Shown: positions 33,801 to 45,398, counted from the stretch's first letter. The stretch: 64,000 nucleotides of DNA from Parietaria judaica (GCA_954871525.1 OX940862.1:45439732-45503731); one strand, 5' to 3'. Numbers and translations: made by a program. Notes: generated by a model not told the origin, from the letters alone.

Positions 33801-36070
33801 CAGAATAGGATCGTCACTTAGTCACATTAATGACATTACACGATTAATGGGCTCCCACCTAGTTGATCAGGTCACGGAAATTTTAAGTTCATTTATTATG
33901 ATTATTAATTCTTCCTCACATCGACTCTGTTGTGATAATAATAGCATAATTGCATCCTTTATAAACTAAGGAATCAAACGTTCTATTTTACTCTACCAGA
34001 AACTATATTAAGATTAACATAATAAGTATCATCTTTATTCAACGACTTGTCATAATCTTTTAGAAATGGATAAATATCTTGTTTAAGTACACATATGTCA
34101 AACAGTGTAGATTAAGCCTTCTATTTATAGGCTCATGGAAAAGCCAAATAAAATGACCTCCCCTCCTTGATTTTGAATACTGTAATGGGTTAATATAATT
34201 AATTACTCCAAACCAATGGCCAAGATGAATCATTAAAGATCCAACAGTTATAATTAATTAGGGATTAAACCAAATAGGAAACCATGAATAAATCAATTAT
34301 CCATTCACTTCCTTATTAGTTGAATTCAAATTCCCTTATACACCAATATTCAAAATTCGAAATCAATAAGCTTGATCCAATGGTTGATATTAAATCCATA
34401 CTAATATGATGGACCATATTGATTAAGACAAAGAAAACTCTCCAAACTTGATCACAAAGTAATAGAATATGATCTTCATTAAAATAAACTTGAATTTCGC
34501 ATTTTCATACATGTTAAATAATTTTCAATCCAATGGTTAAGATTAAATCTTAAACTAATCCAATGGATATAGTTAATTACTATAACTCGAAATCCATGCT
34601 TGGTCACCAAGTCATTTTCGAACTAGTGTTTCCAAATTAATTATCATGATCCAACGGTTAAGATTAAACTTGATCGATCTAATAAACCAAATTATTTTCA
34701 CGGTTTTCCATTCATACCTAAACATAGGTATTTATGCCGGATATTTGGAAAGTCCAAATCCAAGAAAATTCGTGTAAGCTCAATTCACAAAGTTACTTGG
34801 GCCACATGATTTCTACACATTCATATATATATATATACCAAATATATATTTTATTTAAGTAAGATAAATCTATTAATTAATCATTAATCATTAATAAGAA
34901 TATTAATAATTAAATCCAAATAATTAAATTATATTATTAACCTCTGATCTTAATATTATACATTTTTCGTGGTGCAACACAACCATTTAAATTTGGGACA
35001 TGTTATTAAATTTCTCACACTTACGAAAATGAAAAAAAAACTTTACAATTCTCTACTTACAAACTGTATGTCAAATTGACTCAGTTCTAAAAGAAAAGTC
35101 TTTTATAATTTAATTTCCAACAACTTTCAAGCTGATGAAAATCAAAATTCAACTTTCTTTAAGCAATAAAATTTCAAGTATCAAACTCTTGTACTTTTGC
35201 CACGTCAAATATAAAAATTTTAAAATGTGACATAAACTTTAGTTTTTTGAATCCTGACAGATGATAAAACATATTGAATGTTTAAATAACGTATGTATAA
35301 TATGTGCCAGAGCTATCCTCGGAACCATTGACCCGTATCACTAAAGCTCCAACGAACGGCTAGTGGTTCGTCAAACCTCTGTGTTGTTCTAAACACCAGG
35401 CTGCACTCTAAAGTGTTACAATCTATAGTATTCCCTTTATACCAAGGTTTTCAATTGATACGATCAAATTTGCGTTATTGATCTTTCACTTGATGATCCA
35501 CACACGACCATGCGTTTTTTTTGACGTTTCGCCCATCATTGCATTTTTATCCTCGACTCAGTTAGTAATATTCTGAGTAACCCACTTATGGTTTCGATTC
35601 ATAAGTTATGCAGGGGTACCTCTTACTTCTCACCACTAATAATCAAGGGAATCATCTTGAGTCTGAAGTGATCTATATGATGTCTATTTCTATGACCAAG
35701 CTACCCTTATATGTTGACTTTTATGTTCCAAAAATAGCAGCATTTGGAACGACAGTAAATGTGTTCTTTGACACTTAACTCAAAGAACAATCAAGTCAAC
35801 AATCCAGTCTCAAGGTCACTCAAGACTTGGATCGAATATTCATTTGATCATCTACGAGTGACTCAACTCCAATATGCCAGTGACAGTCTTATATGATAAC
35901 TTGACTATAAGTTAGGTACATTCTAATATCAAGCCGTTTAATACTTAATCCACTTCTACTGGGTATGACACACACACACACTTAATCCATAATAGGAGTA
36001 CATCACTCGTTCAGATTAATTACTTTATCCCATTAATGAGCTTCCACTCATTTAATCGAGTCTCGGACAA
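30840..36070 (-). repeat. 5' LTR of the second copia relic, split by a solo LTR
   Basis: It consists of 30840-31356 and 34105-36070, about 2.48 kb. The left edge TCTTGGGAAG is a mutated TGTTGG start. The sequence is homologous to family A throughout but far more diverged than the solo LTR inside it. The right edge is not reached: similarity stops near 36070 (TTTAATCGAGTC), so the U3 start is deleted. Confidence 0.8.
31357..34104 (-). mobile_element. Solo LTR, family A, inserted in a related LTR
   Basis: A 2748-bp block starts TGTTGGAAATCGG and ends ATGTCAAACA. It is flanked on both sides by GTGTA (31352-31356 and 34105-34109), a perfect 5-bp target duplication. Removing it restores a continuous older LTR. 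The sequence closely matches the 3' LTR at 5476-5900 and 11396-13750. No internal region remains, so it is a product of LTR-LTR recombination. Confidence 0.95.
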
Positions 36071-36999
36071 TGGACTCTTCTTCAAGAGAACAATCATCTT
36101 TTTCTCTACTTCAAGTTTCTTGATGTTCTTGGTTCTTCGGATTATTTTTGTAACACGGAACCACTAGACTAGGTTCTTCCCAGAGATTAGCATCCCTTTC
36201 GCTCGCCTTTTTTATTCTTCATAAATTTTAGGCTTTTTATAAACTTGTTTTTTCCTTTGATACTTTTTGGCAGGTTTTGCCGTTTGCTTTTGTACATATG
36301 TTGATGACATTTGAATTTTTAGTATAATTTGAACTTTGAATTTGTTCGTATCTTGTTGCTTATAAATTTGCGTGTCATAGTGTGTTGTGGTCGTCTTAGG
36401 AGTGTATCTCTGTTGTGACAAAAGGGCTATTAGGAAACCTATTTTTGTGACCTGTATATAATATGAATATATGTTCTACTCAGGTTAAGAACCCGACGTG
36501 AGAGTTTCAGGTACATGGTGGAATTTCCTATTGTGTACCTGGCGGGTTTGCCTGTTATGTACCTAGTGAGGTTCTATGTTATGTACATGTAGAGGTTTCT
36601 TGTTATGTACCTGGGATGTTTTCAGCACCTAGCCGGATCGCAAGTTGTATAACTGGCAGGGTTGCCTGTTATGTACGTGGCAATATCTTCGACATCTGGT
36701 TGGATCGCATGTTCTACATACGGGGTTCTCTGTTCTGTAGCTGGCGATGTCTTTGGTACCTCGCGGGATAAATTATTTATATATTGAGGATGGCTATCGT
36801 GGTACCCCCTAGTTTTTGTATAATATGTTGTTGTAAGTTTGGGTAAACATTCTTAGAAACAAGGTCTTACGATAAAGGAACAAATTTACTACTAAGATGA
36901 AAATAGGGTGCTCTCCTAAGTTTACTTAGTGGTGCGCTTTTTCTTGCACTTTATGAATAATAAAAAGGATATGGAGGCCGCGTTATTAGTGCAAGTTGA
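36071..36999 (-). other. 3' untranslated part of a Tat-type gypsy element with a minisatellite
   Basis: No coding match is convincing here. Between about 36500 and 36760 the phrase TTGCCTGTTATGTACCTGG recurs in 6-8 variant copies at about 30-40 base spacing. A Lys/Gln-rich frame at 36421-36212 has no relatives I recognise. The block sits downstream (minus strand) of RNase H remains. Confidence 0.5.
36500..36760. repeat. Degenerate minisatellite, TGTTATGTACCTGG type
   Basis: Variants include GTACCTGGCGGGTTTGCC, GTACCTAGTGAGGTTC, GTACCTGGGATGTTTTC and GTACGTGGCAATATCTTC. An interspersed phrase, GGATCGCAAGTTGTA or GGATCGCATGTTCTA, suggests a higher-order unit of about 70 bp. Confidence 0.7.
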
Positions 37000-37642
37000 C
37001 AGGAAGAAGCGGTAGCTTGCCTTGTTGTAGACAACCAACAATGGCGGTCATCCATGTAGGTTCATCTTTGGTGTCGATGAAGAGGATCTGTTCGTAATAA
37101 GGTGCTTCTTCTTCTGGTGTATCATCTGGGGTCTTTTCCTCTTCATCATCTCTTATTCCAATCACAATGCGGGCGAGGGCGACTGTTTATTTGTGTTGTT
37201 TCTAGAGATCCCGGAGACCTTGTACCACACCAATGGTTGGTGGCAACCTAGAGCTTCCTGGAGTTGTGTCAAAATACTTTCTTATTTTGTAGGGAGTTCG
37301 TTGTCCATCGTGTTCGCGATCGCGGACGAGCTGTAGTGGACCTATAAATTCATTCTGGCGAGCCTCATGGCGACGTTCAAACTAACGAGTAGGGCTCCAT
37401 AATCTGATTTGTAGCTCGAGTTTTTAAACTTAATATTTGATTGCGTACTTTGACTCTTCTCCTTGAGGATTGATGGATCACAATTTATGCTCCTGCTTCT
37501 GTGGCAAGTGCTATTCTGTTGATATGCATCTTCTATGCCGGCCCGTTTGGCGCGATTCTTTTATTTGGCAATATAATTGTCGTCTTCCTCTTCTTCCAGC
37601 AATAGAGGTATTTGCGTCGGAGGTGCACATGGCGACTAAGTT
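37000..37642 (-). pseudogene. Tat-type gypsy pol relic: RNase H and following linker
   Basis: On the minus strand, frames give KNSSYKSDYGALLVSLNVA followed by MRLARMN (about 37420-37340), matching the NNEAEYEALLAGL-like block of the Tat RNase H domain, and then EEEAPYYEQ and TWMTAIVGCLQQGKLP (about 37120-37010), matching the linker before integrase. Stops and shifts are frequent. The gypsy insertion at 37643 separates it from gag-protease at 45404-47500 of the same element. The RT between them is missing. Confidence 0.65.
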
Positions 37643-37973
37643 TGTAATGCCCGGGATCCTCACATACGTAAATACAAGGTAATATGATAGAATATTTTGG
37701 TCATGTGAAAATATTAAAGAAAGTGATATTTATTAGTGATAAATATATATCATTTTATTATTTATTCTTCACATAAATTTGATTCTTTAGTTGCAGTGTG
37801 AGAAGCAAGACTCGCCAAGAAGAAACCGGTGTGCTAAATTATTTTATACATATTTATATACATATATTATTTAAATTTCTTATTACCGAGAATAGTTAAG
37901 GAATTATTAAGTTTTCCATAGAATGATTGGTGATGCAATTTTAATATACTATAGGAGTGCATTTTGAAAATTG

Positions 37974-38008
<35 letters not shown>

Positions 38009-38920
38009 GAATTTACCTTCTATACTTATAATTTACCCATATTTTCTACCTATATGTTATGAATTATATATTACTATGCCTTAAGAAAATGCTATGCCTT
38101 GAGAAAACTCAAGTCAACATACACACGTTATTTTTAGATTTACCCAAGTGTCACATTTTTATGTCCTTGAACTCCTTTTCTAACCTTCAATGTCGATTTC
38201 CACTTATGAAAAGAAAATAAAGCTTCCTTCCCAACTAAGCATAACACCTCATTAAAAAAAACCTAGAAATTATTTCTCTACCTCAAAGCCCATTATCGTT
38301 TGTTCCTCCATCTTCTCTTAGTCATGTTTTCTCCTCTGTTCCTCATGTAATCAGAAATAAACCAAGTGTTTTAAGCAAGCCTTTGTTCCAATGTTTCATC
38401 GATTTCCGAATCAAGGTAAGAAAATTATAATTTCCTTTCTTCCTTTGAAAATCGTTTTGAGTTTTTGTTTCTGCTTGTTTGAGCATGGATTGTTCATCTT
38501 ATTGTTAGATTAGAACTTGAGGTTAGTAAAATCAATTTTACAAGACATGAAGCTTTATCGTTTTTGAAGTAAATTTTTAATCAAATTGGTATGATTATGA
38601 TTAAATAGCTGTTTTGTGGGTGTTTGTTGTTGTTTTAATAGAAGTTCATGTGTGGGGGAAATTATATAACTGAGATATACAATCTACAAATATTTGAAGT
38701 CATGTACAACAAGTGTTTGATGAAATTACTGATTATGTATTTAGTTTTGATATAAAGTTTTAAGAGTAAATTTTAAAGCTATAATTTCTTAATAATTATA
38801 TAACGCTATATTGGCGTATATGATATTTTATAGATATTTTATTAATAAAAAAAGAGAGAATGTAACCTCGCCTAGTAATAACTAAAGCGCTTAGCGTGGT
38901 TATTCAAGGCGGGCGTTACA
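37643..38920 (+). repeat. 5' LTR of the gypsy element, internally deleted
   Basis: 1278 bp, against 2375 bp for the 3' LTR. Alignment shows two gaps: one at about 38753 (missing the equivalent of about 44115-44330) and one at about 38838 (missing about 44420-45320). The remaining parts differ from the 3' LTR by few substitutions, so insertion is relatively young. An AT microsatellite lies at 37976-38004. Confidence 0.93.
37976..38004. repeat. AT microsatellite in the gypsy 5' LTR
   Basis: About 14 AT units; the 3' LTR has a shorter interrupted run at the same place (near 43360-43382), so the tract has changed since insertion. Confidence 0.9.
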
Positions 38921-38924
38921 AGTT

Positions 38925-38937
38925 TGGTATCAGAGCC
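38925..38937 (+). other. Primer-binding site of the gypsy element (initiator Met tRNA)
   Basis: TGGTATCAGAGCC lies four bases after the LTR end. It matches the 3' end complement of initiator Met tRNA exactly. Confidence 0.95.
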
Positions 38938-39156
38938 CAAGGTTTGAAACTTTCGTGTAGACCGTCCATATACAATCAGCGTTGGATGACGAGAATCGGT
39001 CAACTAGTAAGTTATTTTTATTTGGATATATTTGGAAGGATTCTATGGTTAAATTTTTATGTGTACATTAAATAAAAATCATATTACCTAGTCTAGTAAT
39101 TAACGTATGAGGAAAGGGTGCTTCGCAGGAAGTAAGCAAAGCAAGTGATAAGTAAT

Positions 39157-40266
39157 ATGGACCCGCCAAACGAACGCGATGTCAGAGATGAACGTTTGGA
39201 TCGTCTATCGAATCTCGTTGAAAGATTATTGGAGCGGGATTTAAGACGAGAAGTGGAAAATCAACAACCCTCCGAACCATTTCTGCAACCGGTTCCCCGA
39301 CATGAAGCTCTAGACTCGGTTTGTGAGCAGTTTCAAAAGCTGCAGCCCCCAACTTTTGAGGGCAAAGTGGATACGAAGGCGGCTGAGAATTGGATCAGAA
39401 CTATGGAAAGGATGTTCAGCTATGGAAGAATTCTAGCCGAAGCTAAAGTTTCATGTGCCGTGTTTTATCTACGAGAAGACGCAAGTTATTGGTGGGATAC
39501 GATGGTAAACTTTCACAATGCAATGGAAATGATATGGGCGCAATTCAGAGAATTATTCGAGACAAACTATGTAATGAGGGCAGCATGAGCCGAAAAGAGG
39601 AAAGAGTTTGCCAATTTGAAGCAAGGAATTATGTCAGTAGATGAGTATGTTAGAAAATTTGAGGAATTGTCTCTATATGCGCCACATTTGGTGAGCACAG
39701 AAGAGCTGAAAATCGAGCACTTTACTGAAGGGTTGAAACCCAAGATATTCAGGGACGTCCTAGTTGGAGAAGCAGAAGGGACTTCCTATTTCAAAGTAGT
39801 GGATCAAGCTTTCAAAGCTGAGCGAGCACAATTAAATCTCGCAGAAGAAGCAAAGGAACGAGAGCGAAAAGAGAAATAATCAAGCTCAAATTTCAAAACG
39901 GGATACCAGAAGAATTCAGATAAACAACCGTGGAATAGAGGAATTAAAAGACGCTATCCGGAAGGACAGAAGCAAGGAAAACGGGAGTTTCCCCAGAAGC
40001 ATTTCAAAGATAATAGTCCGACTCAAAGCTTCAGTAACCCAAAGAAGCCTAGGTGTGCAACGTGCGGGAAATTTCATTTTGGAGTTTGTATGGCGGAGCA
40101 GAGAGTTTATTTCACTTGTGGGAAGCCAGGCCATTATGCTCGAGAAGGCCCACAACGCACAAGCGAACCCCTCAAAACTCAAGCAAGGGTGTACGTCCTC
40201 ACTCGTAGCTAAGGCGCGGCCAACCCGTCTGTCGTATCAGGTACTATTCTCATTTTTGACAAACCC
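39157..40266 (+). pseudogene. Gag of the gypsy element, with two zinc knuckles, broken by stops
   Basis: Gag builds the virus-like particle and binds element RNA. From the ATG at 39157 the frame reads MDPPNERDVRDERLDRLSNL, then the retrotransposon Gag domain (QPPTFEGKVDTKAAENWIR; EDASYWWDT; FANLKQGIMSVDEYVRKFEE). A TGA at 39586 and a TAA at 39877 interrupt the frame; both could be one-step C to T changes (CGA, CAA). Downstream in the same frame are CATCGKFHFGVC and CFTCGKPGHYARE (about 40054-40150), a degenerate and a near-canonical CCHC knuckle. A TAA follows at 40210. The ATG was chosen over an upstream in-frame ATA because it fits chromovirus Gag starts. Confidence 0.93.
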
Positions 40267-40736
40267 GTACACACTCTTTTGTCTCAACAAAGTGTGTGAG
40301 GAAACTGGGCATAGAAACAATGGTTTCTGACGTAAAATATGATGTATCATTGCCTTCGGGTGATGTTATTGTAGCTGATAAAGTATTTCAAGGGTGTCCA
40401 GTGATGGTGGATGGAAGAGAAGTATATGCTGACTTGATCTTGCTAGACATGCCCAATTTTGAAATAATTTTTGAGATGGATTGGCTCTCCAAGTATTATG
40501 CTACTATAGATTGTTGGAAGAAAGTAGTAACATTTCGGCCACCTGGAGAAGAGGAACTCATATTCGTTGGTAGCACCAACAAGTTCAGAATCCCAGTGAT
40601 ATCGACATTAAAAGCACGTCGATTATTGAATAGCGGATTTGTTGGCTACTTAGCTAGCGTGGTGAACTCGGAATCAAAATCGACACTCGAGCCAGAGAAT
40701 ATACCAGTAGTTTGCGAATTTCCAGATGTGTTTCCC
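40211..40736 (+). pseudogene. Aspartic protease domain of the gypsy element, active site deleted
   Basis: GTILIFDKPV (about 40238-40268) leads into HSFVSTKCVRKLGIE in another frame. The catalytic Asp-containing loop that normally joins them is missing, through a small deletion with a frameshift. The rest is intact from 40296: VSLPSGDVIVADKVF, DLILLDMPNFEIIFEMDWL, FPDVFP. A TAA at 40737 (for the usual acidic codon) ends the frame. The protein could not process Gag-Pol. Confidence 0.9.
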
Positions 40737-40739
40737 TAA

Positions 40740-41948
40740 GATCTGCCGGGATTACCACCAGACAGGGAAATAAATTTTTCTATCGACTTGATTCCAGGAA
40801 CTGCTCCTATTTCAAAAGCTCCATACCGAATGGCTCCCTCCGCGTTGAAGGAATTGAAGGTCCAACTACAAGAGCTTTTAGACTAAGGTTTTATTCGACC
40901 TAGCTTATCTCCATAGGGAGCTCCAGTACTATTTGTTAAGAAGAATGACGGGACGATGAGGCTCTGCATTGATTATAGAGAACTAAGCAAAGTGACGGTA
41001 AAGAAAAGGTATCCTCTGCCGAGGATTGATGATTTAATTGACCAACTACAAGGAGCTACAATGTTCTCTAAGATTTATCTGAGGTCGGGGTATCATCAAC
41101 TCAAAATAAAAGAAGGAGTTGCATCCAAGACGGCGTTCAGAACTAGATACGGACACTACGAATTTCTTGTAATGCCATTTGGATTGACTAATGCACCATC
41201 TGCGTTTATGGATTTGATGAATCGGGTGTTTAAGGACTATCTGGATAGTTTTGTCATCGTTTTTATCGATGATATACTAATCTACTATCGCTCTTGTGAA
41301 GATCATTCAAAGCATCTCAGGATCGTTTTGAACATTCTAAAGGAGCAGAAAATTTACGAAAAATTTAAGAAACGTGAATTTTGGCTTGAAAGAGTAGCCT
41401 TCCTTGGGCATGTAGTATGTAAGGATGGTGTTTCAGTTGATCCCGGAAAGGTTGAAGCAGTAAGTACTTGGCCTTGTCCAACTTCAGTCACAGAAGTAGG
41501 GAGTTTCCTAGGATTAGCTGGGTATTACAGGTGGTTTCCTTCAGGAATGGGTGGATTTGTTGTGTATAGTGATGCTTCGAAGAATGGACTCGGTTGTGTA
41601 CTTATGCAAAATGGAAAAGTGATTTCTTACGCTTCTCGACAGTTGAAGGATTATGAAAAGAATTACCCGACCCATGATCTAGAGTTAGCAGCGGTGGTCT
41701 TTGCACTAAAGATTTGGAGGCACTATTTATTCGGTGAAAAGTTTGAAATCATTACTGATCATAAGAGTCTTAAATATTTCCTCACACAGATAGAGCTGAA
41801 TATGAGACAGAGAAGGTGGCTGGAGCTCGTGAAAGATTACGACTGCGTGATTAACTACCATCCCGGGAAAGCAAACGTGGTCGTAGATGCGCTAACTCGA
41901 AGGTCTCGTTCAAGTCTTTCAGTAATGAAAGTGACTCAAGAATCTTTT
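40740..41948 (+). pseudogene. Reverse transcriptase and RNase H of the gypsy element, linker deleted
   Basis: RT begins [19 protein letters not shown], with stops in LLD*GFIRPSLSP*GAPVLF (about 40884 and 40911). From 40956 it is open: [55 protein letters not shown] and the catalytic FIDDILIY (about 41266-41289). AGYYRWF at about 41530 jumps straight to [15 protein letters not shown], so about 50 residues of the RT connection are lost in frame. RNase H follows with [34 protein letters not shown] and [15 protein letters not shown]. The open frame of 467 codons (40956-42359) is the longest in the window and continues into integrase. Confidence 0.95.
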
Positions 41949-42473
41949 CTACGAGAAATGCAAAAACTAAATTTGGAAATTGTTCCAGAAGGATTTGTTG
42001 AAAAGTTATCAGCTATGTCCTTACACCCAACGCTCCTAGAGAAGATAAAAGAGAAACAAGAATTTGATCTCTACTTAAGTCGAAAGAAAGAAGAAGTGAG
42101 GTTGGGGATAAAAACGGATTTTTCATTATCTTCTCAAGGAGTGTTGAAGTTTAAGGATCGACTTTGCATTCCAGAGTTTCCAGATTTACGAAGCGAAATT
42201 CTCGCAGAGGCTCACGACACCCCTTATTCTTTACACCCAGGGACTACGAAAATGTATCGGGACTTGAAAATGCACTATTGGTGGCCTGGAATGAAGAATG
42301 ATGTGGTGAAGCATGTAGAGCAATGTTTGACGTGTCAACAAGTTAAAGCGGAACATTAGAGACCTTCAGGGCTTCTGCAATGATCGCTTAACATTCCACA
42401 ATGGAAGTGGGAAGATGTTACTATGGACTTCGTCACAGGGTTACCGCCAACAAAAGAAGGGTACAATTCAATT
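41949..42473 (+). pseudogene. Integrase zinc domain and first catalytic residue of the gypsy element
   Basis: The HHCC zinc domain is intact: [13 protein letters not shown] supplies the histidines and [11 protein letters not shown] the cysteines (about 42205-42356). A TAG at 42357 and a TGA near 42379 break the frame. The core starts with WEDVTMDFVTGLPPTKEG, giving the first catalytic Asp, and then ends at about 42470. The rest of the DDE core, roughly 200 residues, is deleted. Confidence 0.92.
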
Positions 42474-42986
42474 CAGAGATAGAAGTAATTCGTAAAAGAT
42501 TGCGAGCCGCACAAAGTAGACAAAAGAGTTATGCCGACAAACGACGAAAACCATTGGAGTTCGAGATTGGAGATAAGGTTTTCCTTAAGATAGCGCTTAT
42601 GAAGGGAGTTATGAGATTCGGAAAGAAAGGGAAATTGAGTCCGAGATTTATCGGACCCTACGATATAATCAAGCAAATTGGTAATGTCGCTTATAAACTA
42701 TTCTTCCATCATCTTTAAGCGGAGTGCATGACGTGTTTCACGTGTCAATTTTAAGGAAGTACGTTTCCGATCCATCGCATATCTTAGCGCAACAACCTGT
42801 CCATTTGAGTACCGATTTAAAGTACGAGGAGCGACCGGTACAAATCTTAGACAGAGACTTAAAGAAGCTGAGAAACAAAGAGATTCCCTTAGTTAAAGTT
42901 CTTTGGAGAAACCATTCCGTTTAAGAAGCGACATGGGAAAGGGAAGAAGGAATGAGAAAGAAGTATCCCGAGTTATTTCAAGAATG
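42474..42986 (+). pseudogene. Integrase C-terminal region with chromodomain-like end
   Basis: IEVIRKRLRAAQSRQKSYAD and GDKVFLKIALMKGVMRF (the GPY/F-type region, with SPRFIGPYDI) lie at 42480-42718. After a frameshift near 42715 the frame at 42724-42924 gives HDVFHVSILRKYVSDPSH and PVQILDRDLKKLRNKE, then PLVKVLWRNHS, a stop and EATWEREEGMRKKYPELF. This last part corresponds to the chromodomain-like tail of chromoviruses, which in active elements steers integration to marked chromatin. Confidence 0.9.
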
Positions 42987-43010
42987 AAAATTTCGGGACG
43001 AAATTTTTAT

Positions 43011-43023
43011 AAGTAGGGAAGGA
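43011..43023 (+). other. Polypurine tract of the gypsy element
   Basis: AAGTAGGGAAGGA lies directly before the 3' LTR start and follows the TTTCGGGACGAAATTTTTAT stretch common before the tract in Del/Tekay-type elements. It primes plus-strand DNA synthesis. Confidence 0.85.
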
Positions 43024-45398
43024 TGTAATGCCCGGTATCCTCACATACATAAATACTAGGTAATATGATAGAATATTTTGGTCATGTAAAAATATTAAGG
43101 AAGGTGATATTTATTAGTGATAAATATATATCATTTTATTAATTATTCTTCACATAAATTTGACTCTTTAGTTGCAGTGTGAGAAGCGAGACTCGCCAAG
43201 AAGAAACCGGTATGCTAAATTACTTTATACATATTGATATACATATATTATTTAAATTTCTTATTACCGAGAACAGTTAAGGAATTATTAAGTTTTCCTT
43301 AGAATGATTGGTGATAAAATTTTAATATACTATAGGAGTGCATTTTGAAAATTGTATAAATATATATATATAGATATATAAATGAATTTACCCTCTATAC
43401 TTATAATTTATCTACCTATATGTTATGAATTATATATTACTATACCTTAAAAAAAATGCTATGTCTTGAGAAAACTCAAGTCAACATACACACGTTATTT
43501 TTAGATTTACCCAAATGTCACATTTTTATGTCCTTGAACTCTTTTTCTAACCTTCAATGTCGGTTTGCACTTCAGAAAAGAAAATAAAGCTTCCTTCCCA
43601 ACTAAGCATAACTCCTCATAAAAAAAACCTAGAAATTATTTCTCTACCTCAAAGCCCATTATCGTTTGTTCCTCCATCTTCTCTTAGTCATGTTTTCTTC
43701 TCTGTTCCTCCTCTAATCACAAATAAACCAAGTGTTCTAAGCAAGCCTTTGTTCCAATGTTTCATCGATTTCCTAATCAAGGTAAGAAAATTATAATTTC
43801 CTTTCTTCCTTTGAAAATCGTTTGAGTTTTTGTTGCTGCTTGTTTGAGCATGGATTGTTCATCTTATTGTTAGATTAGAACTTGAGGTTAGTAAAATCAG
43901 TTTTACAAGACATGAAACTTTATCGTTTTTCAAGTAAAGTTTGGGTCAAATTGGTATGATTATGATTAAATAGTTGTTTTGTGGGTGTTTGTTGTTGTTT
44001 TAATAGATGTTCATGTGTGGGAGAAATTATATAACTTAGATATACAATTTATAAATATTTGAAGTCATGTACACCAAGTGTTTGATAAAATTACTGATTA
44101 TGTATTTAGTTTTGGTTTTGTGCTAAATTATCCTTTTAATAATTTTGCGTAAATTCTAGTCCAAGATAGATACTTTTGAACTTTATTTGAGATTATTATT
44201 CACTTTTGGGAACTTGGAGAGTGAATTAGTGTTGGAGAATGCTTGGCTGATAAATTGCTATTATTTGAGTACTCTTAATCTTTGTAAAAGAGTACATGGA
44301 TTTTTACACAAAATAGAGCTTGGTTTTTATAAAGTTTTAAGAGTAAATTTTAAAGCTATAATTTCTTAATAATTATATAATAACGCTATATTGGCGTATA
44401 TGATATTTTATAGATAATTAGCACACCCGGTTTGGCGAGGGCTCGACACTTCTCGCAGGGCGACAATTAAAGGCTCGAGGTAAGCAGAAATATTTTAAAA
44501 CTGTATCACAAGAACAAGATAAAGATATTTTATCTTACTTCAAAGATGAGATTTTGACGGTCAAAGGAACTATGATCATAGCAATTTGGTTATTGTGTAC
44601 ATTGTTGAATTTCTTGTTGTGGGTAGGTTCCGAACTCCGTGTTCCGTAAGAAGTGAACGGAACGATACGTATCTAGACGGAGAATAAAAGCACTTATAAT
44701 GGATTCGTTTTTACCTACCTAGTTCCCCAAGTCTCGTAGCAAAACGGTAGGAGGAACTGGAATATATTGGCTACTAAAAGCTACGATATTCTTTACGGTA
44801 GAAAACTGTAGACGTATCCATTCCCCGTGTTCCGTAGGAATTTCCCGGGGCAACGGGGGGAGAAGTGTAAAAATATGAAATGTGAAAGAATGATTGTGAT
44901 AATGACTACGCCTAGACAAGAGTTAAACAATGTACACGACTTTTAGTCGGTGTTAAAATATTTTATGAAGTGGTTATAGAAGAAATACGAAGTTTACACC
45001 GAAGGTTGAAATTATATGTAATATTGACATTTTAAAGTAATTTCATATAAGCTTACTCGGTCTCTGCTTATCGAGTTATAGCTCATGTAGTTCTTGTGAT
45101 ATAGGAAATGATCGTAATTAGCGGATTGGCTGGCCGGAGATCTCACTTCATCAACGATGCTTTTGTATATGGACATAGACCTGTTGGGCCTACTATATTT
45201 TGAGAAAATACTTATCTAGCTAAACGCTTTTTGGGCTTGTAAGAATACAAGAAGCCGGAAACTTATGTTTTGAACGACGTCGTTTATGACGAGAAAAATA
45301 TATATATGAAAATATATAATATAAAAAAAAAGAGAGAATGTAACCTCGCCTAGTAATAACTAAAGTGTTTAGCGTGGTTATTCAAGGCGGGCGTTACA
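43024..45398 (+). repeat. 3' LTR of the gypsy element
   Basis: 2375 bp, from TGTAATGCCCGG to GGCGGGCGTTACA, the full-length version of the 5' LTR. It contains an AT-rich start, a CT-rich stretch with CCTCCATCTTCTCTTAG near 43670, and the middle segment 44420-45320 that the 5' LTR lacks. Small frames inside (43557-43796, 44187-44369) are not supported as genes. Confidence 0.95.

Larger units (their letters stand above)
37643..45398 (+). mobile_element. Complete but defective Ty3/gypsy element, chromovirus (Del/Tekay-like)
   Basis: Two LTRs (TGTAATGCCC...GGCGTTACA) bound the element, with a perfect AAGTT duplication at 37638-37642 and 45399-45403. The order is PBS, gag, zinc fingers, protease remnant, RT, RNase H, integrase zinc domain, integrase tail with chromodomain-like end, and purine tract, which is the Ty3/gypsy order. 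It inserted into a Tat-type element on the opposite strand. Missing parts are the protease active site, about 50 residues between RT and RNase H, and the integrase catalytic core. It could not move by itself. Confidence 0.95.

Noticed and set aside
36212..36421. Lys/Gln-rich 69-codon minus-strand frame
   Set aside because: Low-complexity, with no related copy elsewhere in the window and no motif.
37643..45398. Endogenous pararetrovirus
   Set aside because: Two LTRs, a 5-bp target duplication, integrase domains and a chromodomain-like tail identify an LTR retrotransposon.
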